From the NCBI RefSeq assembly GCF_900217905.1, contig NZ_OBMO01000001.1, positions 186,001 to 250,000 on the forward strand: a DNA stretch of 64,000 bases, given 5' to 3'. Positions 33,662 through 43,250 of the stretch are shown here, piece by piece. Each line of letters opens with the position of its first letter. Position 1 is the stretch's first letter. This DNA is from Alloalcanivorax xenomutans (GTDB lineage: Bacteria; Pseudomonadota; Gammaproteobacteria; Pseudomonadales; Alcanivoracaceae). The notes under the pieces are model-generated. The model was given only the letters and a program-made list of their open reading frames with translations, searched no databases and was not told where the DNA came from. Position numbers and translations under genes: made by a program.

Positions 33662-34858
33662 ATGAGCAAGGCAGGTGAGTTCACCGGCCCGTCCGGCGTG
33701 GTCTATCGGGATCGCAAACGCCATTTGTGGTTTTCGTCCATCTTCGTGCCCGCCATTGTGTTCATCGGGCCGCTGCTGTATTTGGCCAACGGCAATGCGC
33801 TGATGCTGTGGATTCCGCTGGTGTTCTATTACCTGGCGGTTCCGGTTCTGGACATGCTGATCGGTGAGGATCGCAGCAACCCGCCGGAAGAGGTGGTGCC
33901 GCAACTGGAAGAGGATCCCTATTACCGCTGGGTCACCTACGCTCTGGTGCCGGTGATCTGGGGCGCCTGGTTTTTCGGCGCCTGGTTCGTCGGTACCCAG
34001 GACCTGCCCTGGCACGGTCTGCTGGCGATGATTCTGCTGCTCGGTGGCACCTGCGGCGTCGGCATCAACCTGGGCCATGAACTGGGCCACAAGAAAGGCA
34101 AGGGCGAACGCTGGCTGGCCAAGTTCGTGCTGGCGCCCTGCGCCTACGGCCACTTTTTCATTGAGCACAACAAGGGTCATCACCGGGACGTGGCCACGCC
34201 GGAGGACCCGGCATCCTCGCGCATGGGCGAAAGCATCTGGAAATTCGTACTGCGGGAGATCCCCGGTGCCGCCCGCCGGGCCTGGAAGCTGGAGCAGGAG
34301 CGCCTGGAATCACGGGGCAAATCGGTGTGGTCCCTGGACAACGAAATCATTCAGCCGGCGATCATCACGGCCATTGCCTGGGGAGTCGTGCTGGCGTTGT
34401 TCGGCATCGGCATTCTGCCGTACATCCTCGGCACCGCGTTCTGGGGCGCGTTCCAGTTGACCTCCGCCAACTATATCGAGCACTACGGCCTGCTGCGGCA
34501 TAAAACCAAAACCGGCCGCTACGAGCGCACCCAGCCGTATCACAGCTGGAACAGCAACCATATGTTCTCCAACTGGGCCACTTTTCATCTGCAGCGGCAT
34601 TCCGATCACCATGCCCATCCGACCCGGCGCTACCAGAGCCTGCGGCATTTCGACGATGTGCCCAGCCTGCCCAACGGCTATTTCGGTATGTTCCTGGTCA
34701 GTTATATTCCGCCGCTGTGGTACCGGCTCATGGACAAGCGTCTGTTGGAACACGCCGGCTACGACGCCCGCAACATCAACTTCGATCCGGACAAACGCGA
34801 AGCGCTGATTCGTAAATACGGGATCCAGCACGGCGATGCGCCACCGCGGATCGTGTGA
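33662..34858 (+). CDS. alkB: Alkane 1-monooxygenase (membrane diiron hydroxylase)
   Basis: 398 residues. Terminal hydroxylation of medium-chain n-alkanes at the inner membrane, with rubredoxin as electron donor. The histidine boxes are complete: HELGHK (139-144), EHNKGHH (168-174) and QRHSDHHAHP (311-320), plus the NYIEHYG AlkB signature (270-276). About six membrane helices can be read. No rubredoxin or rubredoxin reductase gene lies in the window. The start ATG has a weak RBS (AGAGG, AAAAAGAGGATTGCGGT). It is the clearest marker of a hydrocarbon-degrading lifestyle. Confidence 0.96.
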   Translation: MSKAGEFTGPSGVVYRDRKRHLWFSSIFVPAIVFIGPLLYLANGNALMLWIPLVFYYLAVPVLDMLIGEDRSNPPEEVVPQLEEDPYYRWVTYALVPVIWGAWFFGAWFVGTQDLPWHGLLAMILLLGGTCGVGINLGHELGHKKGKGERWLAKFVLAPCAYGHFFIEHNKGHHRDVATPEDPASSRMGESIWKFVLREIPGAARRAWKLEQERLESRGKSVWSLDNEIIQPAIITAIAWGVVLALFGIGILPYILGTAFWGAFQLTSANYIEHYGLLRHKTKTGRYERTQPYHSWNSNHMFSNWATFHLQRHSDHHAHPTRRYQSLRHFDDVPSLPNGYFGMFLVSYIPPLWYRLMDKRLLEHAGYDARNINFDPDKREALIRKYGIQHGDAPPRIV

Positions 34859-34905
34859 CGGGTCTTCGGGGTTGGGAGGAAACGATCTTGTTCTCCATCG
34901 GGGAC

Positions 34906-34944
34906 GCTGATCGGCGTTACGCCTTTGCGGGAACGCCGATCAGC
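34906..34944. other. Perfect 13-bp inverted repeat after alkB
   Basis: GCTGATCGGCGTT and AACGCCGATCAGC with a 13-nt spacer, 48 nt after the alkB stop and 80 nt before the convergent MarR gene. It probably ends alkB transcription or marks the 3' mRNA end; no T run follows. Confidence 0.5.
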
Positions 34945-35023
34945 TTCGAGGTAACCGACAAGCAAGGGAGTCTTTCCCGCCGCTACCAAGCCCCTATGAA
35001 GGGATGGGAGAGAGATCTCCTTT

Positions 35024-35473
35024 CTATTCCTCGCGCAGATTGTCCAGCATGCGCCCGGCGAGGCCGACAAAGGTATCGATCTCGTCTTTCTTCATTCCCC
35101 TCAACAATCGCGTCACCACATCCTGTTCCGCCTCCCGGGCGCGGGCCATCAACGCCTCGCCCTTCCCACTCAGAGAGACAATCTGACTGCGCTTGTCATC
35201 GGGATTCGGCGCGCGTTGGATCAGCGACATACCTTCCAGCTCTTTCAGCAGACGGGTGATCTGCGCCTTGTCGCGCCCGGAAGCCAACACGATCCGGTTG
35301 GCGGTGCACGCCGGGGTGGCGCCGATCATATGCAGGATGCGCACATGCATGCCGTTCAGTGGCAAGCCGTACTGGCGGATGGCTTTTTTACTGCTGACCT
35401 TGAACTGAAACGCCAGTTGCCAGATCGCATTACGGATATCGGATTCTTTTGACACTACTGTTGACTTTGTCAA
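35024..35473 (-). CDS. MarR-family transcriptional regulator
   Basis: 149 residues as drawn from a TTG at 35471-35473; a GTG seven codons in is also possible since neither has a strong Shine-Dalgarno. Winged-helix core at about 35-120 (LPLNGMHVRILHMIG, NRIVLASGRDKAQITRLLKELE, DDKRSQIVSLSGKGEAL). It is divergent from the siderophore-interacting flavoprotein, with two related operator-like boxes in the shared promoter, one of them over its own start. Confidence 0.85.
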   Translation of the reverse strand: MTKSTVVSKESDIRNAIWQLAFQFKVSSKKAIRQYGLPLNGMHVRILHMIGATPACTANRIVLASGRDKAQITRLLKELEGMSLIQRAPNPDDKRSQIVSLSGKGEALMARAREAEQDVVTRLLRGMKKDEIDTFVGLAGRMLDNLREE

Positions 35474-35501
35474 TCACTGGAAATATGGTTGATATTGTCT
35501 A
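35461..35501. promoter_or_regulatory. Paired MarR operators
   Basis: TTGACTTTGTCAA (35461-35473), a perfect palindrome with 3-nt centre, and TTGATATTGTCTA (35489-35501), a variant with the same spacing. The centres are 28 bp apart, close to three helical turns. They lie between the divergent MarR gene and flavoprotein gene, so one repressor could control both. Confidence 0.65.
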
Positions 35502-35547
35502 CCAAACATTTCGATACCACAACCCACATCCAGTGGAGAGACAGACC

Positions 35548-36333
35548 ATGCCAAGGCCCGCTCCCCGGATTCTGGAAGTCCTGCGCACCGAGAACCTGAC
35601 GCCCAATATGAAGCGGGTGGTTCTGGGCGGCGGCGATCTCAGTGACTTTCCCGAGAATCATGAAAGCGCCAACTTCAAATTGCTGATTCCCCGCGAGGGG
35701 CAAACCGACATCGCGCTGCCGCCCTACGGCGACACGCCACCGTGGCGCCGGCCGGTGGTGCGCACCTATACGCTGCGTCATTTCGATAAGACTCGAGGTG
35801 AGATTTTCGTCGACTTCATGATGCACGCCGACCATGGCCCCGCGTCCCATTGGGCGGCCCATGCCCGCCCCGGGGACCGCATCGGGTTTGCCGGGCCGGG
35901 AGCGCCGAAGTTCGTTGATTTCGACGCCGACTGGTTCCTGTTCGCCGGTGACATGTCGGCGTTACCGGCGATCAGCGCCAATATCGAACGTCTGCCGGCC
36001 GGTGCCCAGGGCTACGCGGTACTGGACATTCTCTCCCCCGCGGATCAGCAGCCCTTGCCTTTCCCCTCTGGCCTGGAGGTGCACTGGCGCCTCAATCCCT
36101 ACCCGGAGCAACCTGCCCTGGGGCTGGTGGACAAGGTCATGTCCCTGCCCTGGCTGACAGGCTCTCCGGCGGTGTGGGTAGCGGGGGAAAGCGGCGCGGT
36201 GCGCGCCATTCGCCGCTATCTGGTCCAGGAGCGGCGGGTGGACCGGCGCCGCTTGTACGCCAGCGGCTACTGGCAGATCGGGTTGACCGAGGACACACAC
36301 CAGATCGCCAAGCGCCAGGAAAAAGCGGATTGA
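35548..36333 (+). CDS. Siderophore-interacting protein (ferric-siderophore reductase type)
   Basis: 261 residues from the ATG at 35548 with GGAGAG upstream. FAD-binding domain (about 10-125; RRPVVRTYTLRHFD is the RxYT flavin motif, then FVDFMMHADHGPASHWA) and a SIP C-terminal domain (WVAGESGAVRAIRRYL, YASGYWQIG). ViuB/YqjH-like proteins reduce ferric siderophores in the cytoplasm with NAD(P)H. Control is probably by the divergent MarR protein. No siderophore synthesis genes are nearby. Confidence 0.9.
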   Translation: MPRPAPRILEVLRTENLTPNMKRVVLGGGDLSDFPENHESANFKLLIPREGQTDIALPPYGDTPPWRRPVVRTYTLRHFDKTRGEIFVDFMMHADHGPASHWAAHARPGDRIGFAGPGAPKFVDFDADWFLFAGDMSALPAISANIERLPAGAQGYAVLDILSPADQQPLPFPSGLEVHWRLNPYPEQPALGLVDKVMSLPWLTGSPAVWVAGESGAVRAIRRYLVQERRVDRRRLYASGYWQIGLTEDTHQIAKRQEKAD

Positions 36334-36338
36334 ATAAA

Positions 36339-36358
36339 GCCCCGCCGATCAGCGGGGC
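36339..36358 (-). terminator. Bidirectional terminator
   Basis: Stem GCCCCGC / GCGGGGC with a 6-nt loop between two convergent genes. Read on the minus strand it is followed by TTTATT; on the plus strand it is preceded by AATAAA. The flavin reductase stop lies inside the loop. Confidence 0.65.
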
Positions 36359-36966
36359 CGGTACATCTCGAAATACTGGGAGGGATCCACGGAGAAGTAT
36401 CCGGCCGGGCCGCCGGCGCGCAGAATCGGCTCGGCGGCGGCGGTGTCGTAGATGCCGTCCTTGAGCAAATGGGCGGCGATATGCACCCCCACCACTTCTC
36501 CGAACACCACCCAGGTGTCCACCGCTTCACCGGCGGCGGTGTTCAGACGCAGAATCTGGCTCAGCCGGCACTCAAAGGAGACCGGTGTTTCCGCCACTCT
36601 CGGCACCGACACCAACCGAGACGGCTCCGCCGTCAGCCCCGCCAGTTCAAATTCATTCACTTCCGGCGGGACCGCCTTGCAGCTTTGATTCATCGCTTCC
36701 GCCAGCGCGCGGGTGGCCAGATTCCAGGTGAACTCCCCGATGGCTTCGATATTCCGCACACTGTCCTTATAGGTGATGCTGGAGAAGCCGATGATCGGCG
36801 GGTGGTAATTGAACGCATTGAAGAAACTGTAGGGCGCGAGATTGAGCACGCCCTCGGCGCTGCGGGAGCCGATCCAGCCGATCGGGCGCGGCGCCACCAG
36901 CGCATTGAACGGATCATGGGGCAGACCGTGGCCCTTGGCGGGCTCATAGAAGTAGGCGTCTTGCAT
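36349..36966 (-). CDS. Flavin reductase (FMN-binding split-barrel) family protein
   Basis: 205 residues from the ATG at 36964-36966; the longer open frame overlaps the bestrophin gene. Seen are the DIM6/NTAB-type core PFNALVAPRPIGWIGS, FNAFNYHPPIIGFSS, IGEFTWNLAT and the C-terminal YFSVDPSQYFEMYRP. Such proteins bind FMN and reduce it or act as stand-alone oxidoreductases. The exact reaction is unknown. The gap to bestrophin is 70 nt in the same direction. Confidence 0.85.
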   Translation of the reverse strand: MQDAYFYEPAKGHGLPHDPFNALVAPRPIGWIGSRSAEGVLNLAPYSFFNAFNYHPPIIGFSSITYKDSVRNIEAIGEFTWNLATRALAEAMNQSCKAVPPEVNEFELAGLTAEPSRLVSVPRVAETPVSFECRLSQILRLNTAAGEAVDTWVVFGEVVGVHIAAHLLKDGIYDTAAAEPILRAGGPAGYFSVDPSQYFEMYRPR

Positions 36967-37036
36967 CAACCGTCTCCACAGCGCGAAGCTGTCATGTTGA
37001 GCCAGCGGGCGCCGCCGGGCAAGCCGTCGCCCCCGT

Positions 37037-37990
37037 TTACTGCAACTGGTGGTTGACCACCGGCAGCGGTTCCGGCGCCGGATCGCCCAGGGCTTCCGCC
37101 ACGGAGATTTCATTGGTCCGGCAGATGGTGTCCAACGGCAGATCGTTGGCTTCGCGGCCAAAGGGCATTTCCAGATGTTCCGCCAGGCGGTCCAGTCCAA
37201 AGAAGGTGTAGGCCACCACCGCCACGAACAAAGGCGTGCTCCAGCCCAGAGAGCCGATCAGCACGAACGGCAGCAAATAACAGTAAATGTAGGCGGTGCG
37301 ATGGGCCAGCAGGGCGTAGGCAAACGGCAACGGCGTCTGCGCGATGCGCTCACTGGCGGCCTGCACACTGGCCAAAGCGGTCAACCGCTGATCCAGCTGG
37401 CTCACGCCGATGCTGTCCAGATGTCCTTCCCGATAGCGCTCCCCCACCCACTCACCGGCCCGGCGCAAAAACCAGTCGGCGCCGTTGCGATGGGCCAGGG
37501 CCTGATCCACCGCCGCAGGAGTCTGCACTTTTAACAGGTCCTCGCGCACGTCCTCCCCACGCAGTTGCCCGCGCAGTGCATGGGCATACGCCAGGACCAG
37601 CTCCAGCAGTTCCCGACGGCGCGGCTCATCATCACCCAACCTTTCATTACCAAGCTCTTTATTACTAAGTAAGGTGCCACTGGTCCTGGCCAGGCTGCGG
37701 ATCTCATACACCATCTGGCCCCACTGTTTGCGCGCTTCCCACCAACGGTCATAGGCGGCGTTATTGCGGAAACTGAGCAGGATCGACAGCACGATCCCCA
37801 GCAATGTCACCGGCATCACCGTGTAATGGCTGACATCCAATACGTGGTACTGGCTCACCAGGGTCATCGCCGAGGCAAACAACGCCACCAGCAGGATGTG
37901 CGGCAGGATATCCGGCACCACCGAGCCACGCAGGGCGATCAATAACGCAATGGGGTTGGGACGGTCACGAACGATCATCGGAGAATCCAT
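37037..37990 (-). CDS. Bestrophin-family anion channel protein
   Basis: 317 residues from the ATG at 37988-37990 (an internal ATG four codons later is equally possible). Bestrophin (YneE) signature NNAAYDRWWEARKQWG and a second block LPFVLIGSLGWSTPLFVAVVAYTFFGLDRLAEHLEMPFG, with four or so membrane segments. Bacterial homologues form pentameric ion channels in the inner membrane. The final PLPVVNHQLQ tail is polar. Confidence 0.88.
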   Translation of the reverse strand: MDSPMIVRDRPNPIALLIALRGSVVPDILPHILLVALFASAMTLVSQYHVLDVSHYTVMPVTLLGIVLSILLSFRNNAAYDRWWEARKQWGQMVYEIRSLARTSGTLLSNKELGNERLGDDEPRRRELLELVLAYAHALRGQLRGEDVREDLLKVQTPAAVDQALAHRNGADWFLRRAGEWVGERYREGHLDSIGVSQLDQRLTALASVQAASERIAQTPLPFAYALLAHRTAYIYCYLLPFVLIGSLGWSTPLFVAVVAYTFFGLDRLAEHLEMPFGREANDLPLDTICRTNEISVAEALGDPAPEPLPVVNHQLQ

Positions 37991-38186
37991 CAAGGCAGGG
38001 CGCGCCGATGATAGGGAATCCGATGGCAAATCGCCATCAACCGAAACAGAGAGAAAAAAAGAAGGTCGTCCCTGACCTCTTGGGGGTAAGAAATCGGAGC
38101 GGTGGACCAGCACCGCCGATTTAACGAGAGACCACTAAAAGGCCTGTTGGCAGTAAATCAGTCGGGAGCGCAGCATCGCGTGAAGA

Positions 38187-38294
38187 TCACGGCGCCAGCG
38201 GGGTACGCAAATAGCAGGCGGTGAGCGCCAGGAAACGTTGGATCGCCGGATTGGTGGTCCGTGTCGAACGCTGTAAAGCACGGGTATCGAGCAT
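38187..38294 (-). CDS. 35-residue small protein with strong Shine-Dalgarno
   Basis: ATG at 38292-38294, stop at 38187. AGGAGG lies 7 nt upstream, the best ribosome-binding site in the area. The product begins MLDTRALQRSTRTTNPAIQR and continues with FLALTACYLRTPLAP: a basic N-terminal half and an apolar C-terminal helix. An AT-rich stretch and a TATTAG box upstream could form a promoter. No family is recognised; expression is suggested by the RBS only. Confidence 0.5.
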   Translation of the reverse strand: MLDTRALQRSTRTTNPAIQRFLALTACYLRTPLAP

Positions 38295-38617
38295 GTCGGT
38301 TCCTCCTGTCGCGTTGTGTCCTTTATGTGGGTTTATTGTCGCCGCTGGAAGCAGTGTTGCTAATACCCAGGGCTCCATGAACCTTGCTTGATTCTGCATG
38401 CGGGCTTTTTTTTGTTTTTTTCCCATCATCTGACATCGAATTCGCTTGCAGGCAAGCTCCCACAGCGGCTTCGTGGCATGATCCGTGGGAGCCAGCCTGC
38501 TGGCGAATGGCGCACTAGCGTGGCGGGCTTGCAGGGCACCATAGAATCTCCCACAGCGGCCTTGTAGACAGCGCTGCATTGATACCTTTCGGGACGGCAA
38601 GCGGACCCGGCCGTTAC
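38295..38617. repeat. Gap with a cluster of three REP elements
   Basis: REP 1 at 38441-38472 (TTCGCTTGCAGGCAAGCTCC then CACAGCGGC), an inverted copy at 38484-38509 (GTGGGAGCCAGCCTGCTGGC) and a partial copy at 38547-38563 (TCTCCCACAGCGGCCTT). Sits downstream of the RND operon and may serve as its terminator. An A/T-run (38405-38421) lies beside it. No gene. Confidence 0.7.
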
Positions 38618-40054
38618 TTAGCGCGCCGCGCTTCTCCTTGCCGGATCCTGCTCCGGCGGCACCGGTGCGCCGGCCAGGGCGCGGTACAGATCCACCATCG
38701 CCAGGGTCACTTCGGTGCGGCTGCGGATGAAGGCGTCGCGGGTGTCCATTAGCTCCCGCTCACTGTCCAGCACCTCGAAGAAACCGATGAAACCTTCCCG
38801 GTAGCGCAGGCGCGCCAGTTCGGCGGCCTGCTGCGCGGCGTCGGTGGCGTGGCGCAGCAGTTCGGTGCGTTCACGGGCCTGCTGATGACGCACCAGTTGG
38901 GTTTCCGTTTCTTCCAGCGCCGCGAGCACGGTTTGCTGGTACTCGGCGATGACGGCCTGGGTCTCGGCGTCGGCGGCATCGATACGGGAGCGGACCTTGC
39001 CAAAGTCGAGGAAGGTCCAATCCACCCCCAGGGCAATGCGCCGACTTTCCGCCGGGCCACTGAACAGGTCACCGTCACGGGAGGCGACGCTGCCGATCAG
39101 CCCTTCCAGCGTGAAGCGCGGAAACAGGTCGGCGGTGGCCACGCCGATACGGGCGGTGGCGGCGGCCACGCGACGCTCGGCGGCACGGATATCCGGGCGC
39201 CGGCGCAGCACGCCGGACGGCGTGCCGGTGGCCAGATCCGGCACTTGCGCCGGCAAATCACCGGGCTCGGCCAGGGTGGTCACCAGGCTGTCCGGGGTGC
39301 GCCCGGTCAGCACCGCGATGCGGTACATGTAAGTCCGAATCGCGGTTTGCAGTTGCGGCACCGTGGCCCGCACCGCGTCCAGTTGCGCCCGGGCGCGGGC
39401 CTCATCCAAACGGGTGGCGTTGCCGTCTTCCATGCGAGCCTGAACAATGTCCAGCGCCTGCTGCTGATTCTCCACGTTACGGCGGGCAACCTGCAGCTGT
39501 TGCTGCAGGCCACGCAGTTGGAAGTAGCTGTTGGCGATGCGTCCGGCCATGGCCACCTGCAGCGCTCCCAGATCCGCTTCCGCGGCATCCAGTTCCGCCG
39601 CCTGCGCCTGGGTGGCGCGCCGCAAACGCCCGAACAGGTCCAGCTCCCAGCCAGCAGCGACGCCGGCCTGATAGAGCTCCACCCGCTCCGCGCCACCCGG
39701 CGGGCTCTGTTCCACTTCCGCCAGATGCTGCTCGGCGGCGCTGCCGTTGACGGTGACACTCGGCAGCTGCTCCCGGCGGGCACCGCGCAACAGCGCTTCC
39801 GCTCTCTGGTAGCGCGCCAGCGCGGCACGCAGGTCGTGATTGGCGTTGAGTGCCTGATCAATCAGGTCCGCCAGCAACGGATCATCAAAGCCGGACCAGA
39901 AACGGCGCTCGGCGTTTTCATCGAACGGCCGCACCTGGTCGGCGCCAACGAAGCGCTCCGGCAACGGTGTCTCCGGCTCCTGATAGTCCGGCCCCACCGC
40001 GCAACCGGCCAGGGCCATGATCAGTGGCACAACACTCAGGGCATACTTATGCAT
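38618..40054 (-). CDS. RND efflux outer-membrane lipoprotein (OprM/OprN type)
   Basis: 478 residues from the ATG at 40052-40054, which overlaps the pump gene by 8 nt. Lipoprotein signal MHKYALSVVPLIMALAGC with Cys18, then two TolC-like OEP domains (FWSGFDDPLLADLIDQALNANHDLRAALARYQRAEALL pattern in two repeats), and RRRPDIRAAERRVAAATARIGVA. NodT-family trimeric channel that lets the pump at 40047 discharge outside the cell. Confidence 0.92.
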   Translation of the reverse strand: MHKYALSVVPLIMALAGCAVGPDYQEPETPLPERFVGADQVRPFDENAERRFWSGFDDPLLADLIDQALNANHDLRAALARYQRAEALLRGARREQLPSVTVNGSAAEQHLAEVEQSPPGGAERVELYQAGVAAGWELDLFGRLRRATQAQAAELDAAEADLGALQVAMAGRIANSYFQLRGLQQQLQVARRNVENQQQALDIVQARMEDGNATRLDEARARAQLDAVRATVPQLQTAIRTYMYRIAVLTGRTPDSLVTTLAEPGDLPAQVPDLATGTPSGVLRRRPDIRAAERRVAAATARIGVATADLFPRFTLEGLIGSVASRDGDLFSGPAESRRIALGVDWTFLDFGKVRSRIDAADAETQAVIAEYQQTVLAALEETETQLVRHQQARERTELLRHATDAAQQAAELARLRYREGFIGFFEVLDSERELMDTRDAFIRSRTEVTLAMVDLYRALAGAPVPPEQDPARRSAAR

Positions 40055-43000
40055 GACTTTCTCCTGAAAGACCGTGGGCTTCGCCGTCCATGGTGGAAGC
40101 GTGGGAGTGCTTGAGCGGGCCGGCGAGTTTGCGCAGGCCGACATAGAACACCGGCGTCAGGAACAGTCCGAACAAGGTGACACCAATCATGCCGGCGAAC
40201 ACGGCGATCCCCAGTGCCTGGCGCACTTCCGCGCCGGCGCCATGACCGAGTACCAGCGGCACCACGGCGGCGGTAAAGGTGATCGAGGTCATGATGATCG
40301 GACGCAGACGCAGGCGGCAGGCTTCCAGAGCGGCCGTCACGGTCTCCATGCCCTGCAGTTCCAGCTCACGGGCGAACTCCACGATGAGGATGGCGTTCTT
40401 ACAGGCCAGGCCAATCAGAACCACCAGCCCGACCTGTACAAAGATGTTGTTGTCGCCGCCGCCGAACCACACACCGATCAACGCGGAGAGCATACACATC
40501 GGCACGATCAGGATTACCGCCAACGGCAGTACCCAGCTCTCGTACAGCGCCGCCAGTACCAGGAACACCAGCAGGATGGCCAACGGGAAGACCACCAGCG
40601 CCGCGTTGCCCTGGGTGTGCTGCTGGAAGCTCAGGTCGGTCCATTCGAAGCTCATGCCGTTGGGCAGAATCTGATCCGCCAGTTCCGTCAGTTTGTCCAT
40701 GGCCTGGGCGGACGACATCACTCTCGGATCGGCTTCGCCGGCCAGGTCGGCGGCGGGGTAGCCGTTGTAGCGCAATACCGGATCCGGACCGAAGGTTTGC
40801 CGGATATCCACCATGGAACCGATCGGCACCATTTCTCCCTGCTCATTGCGGGTCCGCAGATTGGCGATGTCCTCGACACTGTCACGGAACGGCGCGTCGG
40901 CCTGGGCAATCACCTGCCAGGTGCGTCCGAAGCGATTGAAGTCGTTCACGTAGGTGGACCCCAGATAGGTCTGCAAAGTGTCGAACAGCTCCGTCATCGG
41001 CACGCCCTGGGCTTTCGCCTTGGTGCGGTCGACCACCGCGTCCAGCTGCGGCACGTTGGCCTGATAACTGGTGATCGGGAAGGTCATCCCCGGTGTTTGC
41101 GAGATGGCGCCCTGGAAGGCACTGACCGCCTCCTGCAAAGCGCCATACCCCAAGCCACCCCGGTCCTCGATGAACATCTGGTAACCGGCACCGTTGCCCA
41201 GCCCGAGAATGGGCGGCGGCATGAAGGAGAACGCGAAGCCCTCGCTCAACGCGGAAATCTTGGCGTTGATCTCGGCGTTGATCTCTTCCGCGGTGCGCTC
41301 ACGCTGATCGAACGGGTCCAGCGGCAGGAAGACCAGGCCGGTGTTGGAGGTATTGGTGAACTGCAGCGCATTGAGTCCCGGGAACGAGATCGAGTGCGCC
41401 ACGCCGTCCGCCTCCATGGCGATGTCCGTCACCGTCTTGAGCAGTTTGTCGGTGCGCTCCAGGGAAGCGCCTTCGGGCAGTTTCACGCCGGCGATCAGAT
41501 ACTGTTTATCCTGTGTCGGGATAAACCCCGGCGGCACCACCTTGAACATCAAGCCAGTGCTGACCAGCAACACCAGATAGACCATGAACACCACCGAGCG
41601 ACGGCTCAGTGACCGCGCCACCGCGCCCTGGTACTTCTCCGAACTGCGGTTGAAGAAACGGTTGAACGGACGGAACAACCAGCCGAACAGCCCGTCGATG
41701 ATGCGCGTGAGGCGGTCCTTCGGCGCATCATGGGAGCGCAGCAGTCTGGCCGCCAAGGCCGGTGACAGCGTCAGCGAATTGATCGTGGAGATGACGGTGG
41801 AAATGGCGATGGTCACCGCGAACTGGCGATAGAACTGACCGGTGACCCCGGACAGAAACGCCATGGGAATGAACACCGCGCACAACACCAGACCGATGGC
41901 GACAATCGGGCCGGACACTTCCTTCATCGCCTGATGGGCGGCGGCCACCGGAGAGAGCCCCTCCTCGATGTTCCGTTCCACGTTTTCCACCACCACGATG
42001 GCGTCGTCCACCACGATCCCGATGGCGAGCACCAGCCCGAACAGCGTCAGTGAATTGATGGAATAGCCGAGCAACAGCAAGACCGAGAAGGTACCGATCA
42101 CCGATACCGGCACCGCCAGCAACGGGATGATCGAAGCACGCCAGGTCTGCAGGAACAGCGTCACCACCAGCACCACCAGCAGCACCGCTTCCAGCAGGGT
42201 CTTCACCACCGAATGAATGGAGTCGCGCACGAAAATAGTGGTGTCGTACACCGCTTCGTACTTCACCCCTTCCGGAAAACGGGTGGACAGTTCATCCATG
42301 GCGGCGATCACCGAATCACGGATTTCCAGAGCATTGGCGCCGGGCGCCTGGAAGATACCCACCGCCACCGCGTCCTTGCCATCCAGTTGCGAGCGCAGGG
42401 TGTAGTCACCGGCGCCCAGTTCCAGACGGGCGACATCGGAAAGCCGGACAATTTCGCCCTGCTCACCGCTTTTCAATACGATGTCACCAAACTCCTGCAC
42501 CGTACGCAGCCGGCCCTGGGCATTGATCAGGGTGAGGAAATCACTGTTGGGCATCGGCTCGGCGCCGAGCTGACCGGCGGAAACCTGAACGTTCTGTTCA
42601 CGAATGGCACCCACCACATCGCTGGCGGTCATGCCCCGCGAGGCGATCTTGTCCGGGTCCAGCCAGGCGCGCATGGCGTAGTCACCGCCGCCGAAGATCT
42701 GCGCATCACCGACGCCCTGGATCCGGGCCAGTACATCCTTCACATGCAGGCGCACATAGTTACGCAGGTACAGCGTGTCGTAGCGGCCGTCCGGCGAGGT
42801 CAGATGCACCACCATCAAAAAGGTGGGCGATTGTTTCTGGGTGGTCACGCCCTGGCGGCGCACGTCCTCGGGCAATCGCGCCAGCGCCTGGCTGACCCGG
42901 TTCTGCACCCTTACCGTGGCGTCATCGGCGTCGGTGCCGGGGCGGAAGGTGACGGTCATTTGCAGCACGCCGTCGGAGCCCGCCACCGACTTGAGGTACA

Positions 43001-43232
43001 TCATGTCCTCGACGCCGTTGATGGACTCTTCCAGGGGCGTGGCCACGGTCTCGGCGATCACCTTGGGGTTAGCGCCGGGGTAAACCGTGCGCACCACCAC
43101 CGAGGGCGGCACCACTTCCGGATACTCGCTGATCGGCAGCATCGGGATCGAGATGGCGCCGACCGCGAGGATGATGATCGACAACACCGCGGCAAAGATC
43201 GGGCGGTCGACGAAGAAACGAGAAAAATTCAT
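40047..43232 (-). CDS. RND multidrug efflux pump (MexF/OqxB-like HAE1 permease)
   Basis: 1061 residues, standard length. N-terminus MNFSRFFVDRPIFAAVLSII and early blocks (ISEYPEVVPPSVVVRTVYPGANPKV, EESINGVEDMMYLKSVAGSDG) are of the MexF/OqxB branch. The proton-relay Asp pair is in the fourth membrane helix (GIVVDDAIVVVENVERN). Expected twelve membrane helices and two large periplasmic loops. MexF relatives export chloramphenicol, quinolones, trimethoprim and solvents. Substrate here not determinable. Confidence 0.94.
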   Translation of the reverse strand: MNFSRFFVDRPIFAAVLSIIILAVGAISIPMLPISEYPEVVPPSVVVRTVYPGANPKVIAETVATPLEESINGVEDMMYLKSVAGSDGVLQMTVTFRPGTDADDATVRVQNRVSQALARLPEDVRRQGVTTQKQSPTFLMVVHLTSPDGRYDTLYLRNYVRLHVKDVLARIQGVGDAQIFGGGDYAMRAWLDPDKIASRGMTASDVVGAIREQNVQVSAGQLGAEPMPNSDFLTLINAQGRLRTVQEFGDIVLKSGEQGEIVRLSDVARLELGAGDYTLRSQLDGKDAVAVGIFQAPGANALEIRDSVIAAMDELSTRFPEGVKYEAVYDTTIFVRDSIHSVVKTLLEAVLLVVLVVTLFLQTWRASIIPLLAVPVSVIGTFSVLLLLGYSINSLTLFGLVLAIGIVVDDAIVVVENVERNIEEGLSPVAAAHQAMKEVSGPIVAIGLVLCAVFIPMAFLSGVTGQFYRQFAVTIAISTVISTINSLTLSPALAARLLRSHDAPKDRLTRIIDGLFGWLFRPFNRFFNRSSEKYQGAVARSLSRRSVVFMVYLVLLVSTGLMFKVVPPGFIPTQDKQYLIAGVKLPEGASLERTDKLLKTVTDIAMEADGVAHSISFPGLNALQFTNTSNTGLVFLPLDPFDQRERTAEEINAEINAKISALSEGFAFSFMPPPILGLGNGAGYQMFIEDRGGLGYGALQEAVSAFQGAISQTPGMTFPITSYQANVPQLDAVVDRTKAKAQGVPMTELFDTLQTYLGSTYVNDFNRFGRTWQVIAQADAPFRDSVEDIANLRTRNEQGEMVPIGSMVDIRQTFGPDPVLRYNGYPAADLAGEADPRVMSSAQAMDKLTELADQILPNGMSFEWTDLSFQQHTQGNAALVVFPLAILLVFLVLAALYESWVLPLAVILIVPMCMLSALIGVWFGGGDNNIFVQVGLVVLIGLACKNAILIVEFARELELQGMETVTAALEACRLRLRPIIMTSITFTAAVVPLVLGHGAGAEVRQALGIAVFAGMIGVTLFGLFLTPVFYVGLRKLAGPLKHSHASTMDGEAHGLSGESHA

Positions 43233-43250
43233 GACAAGAGTACCCTCTTG

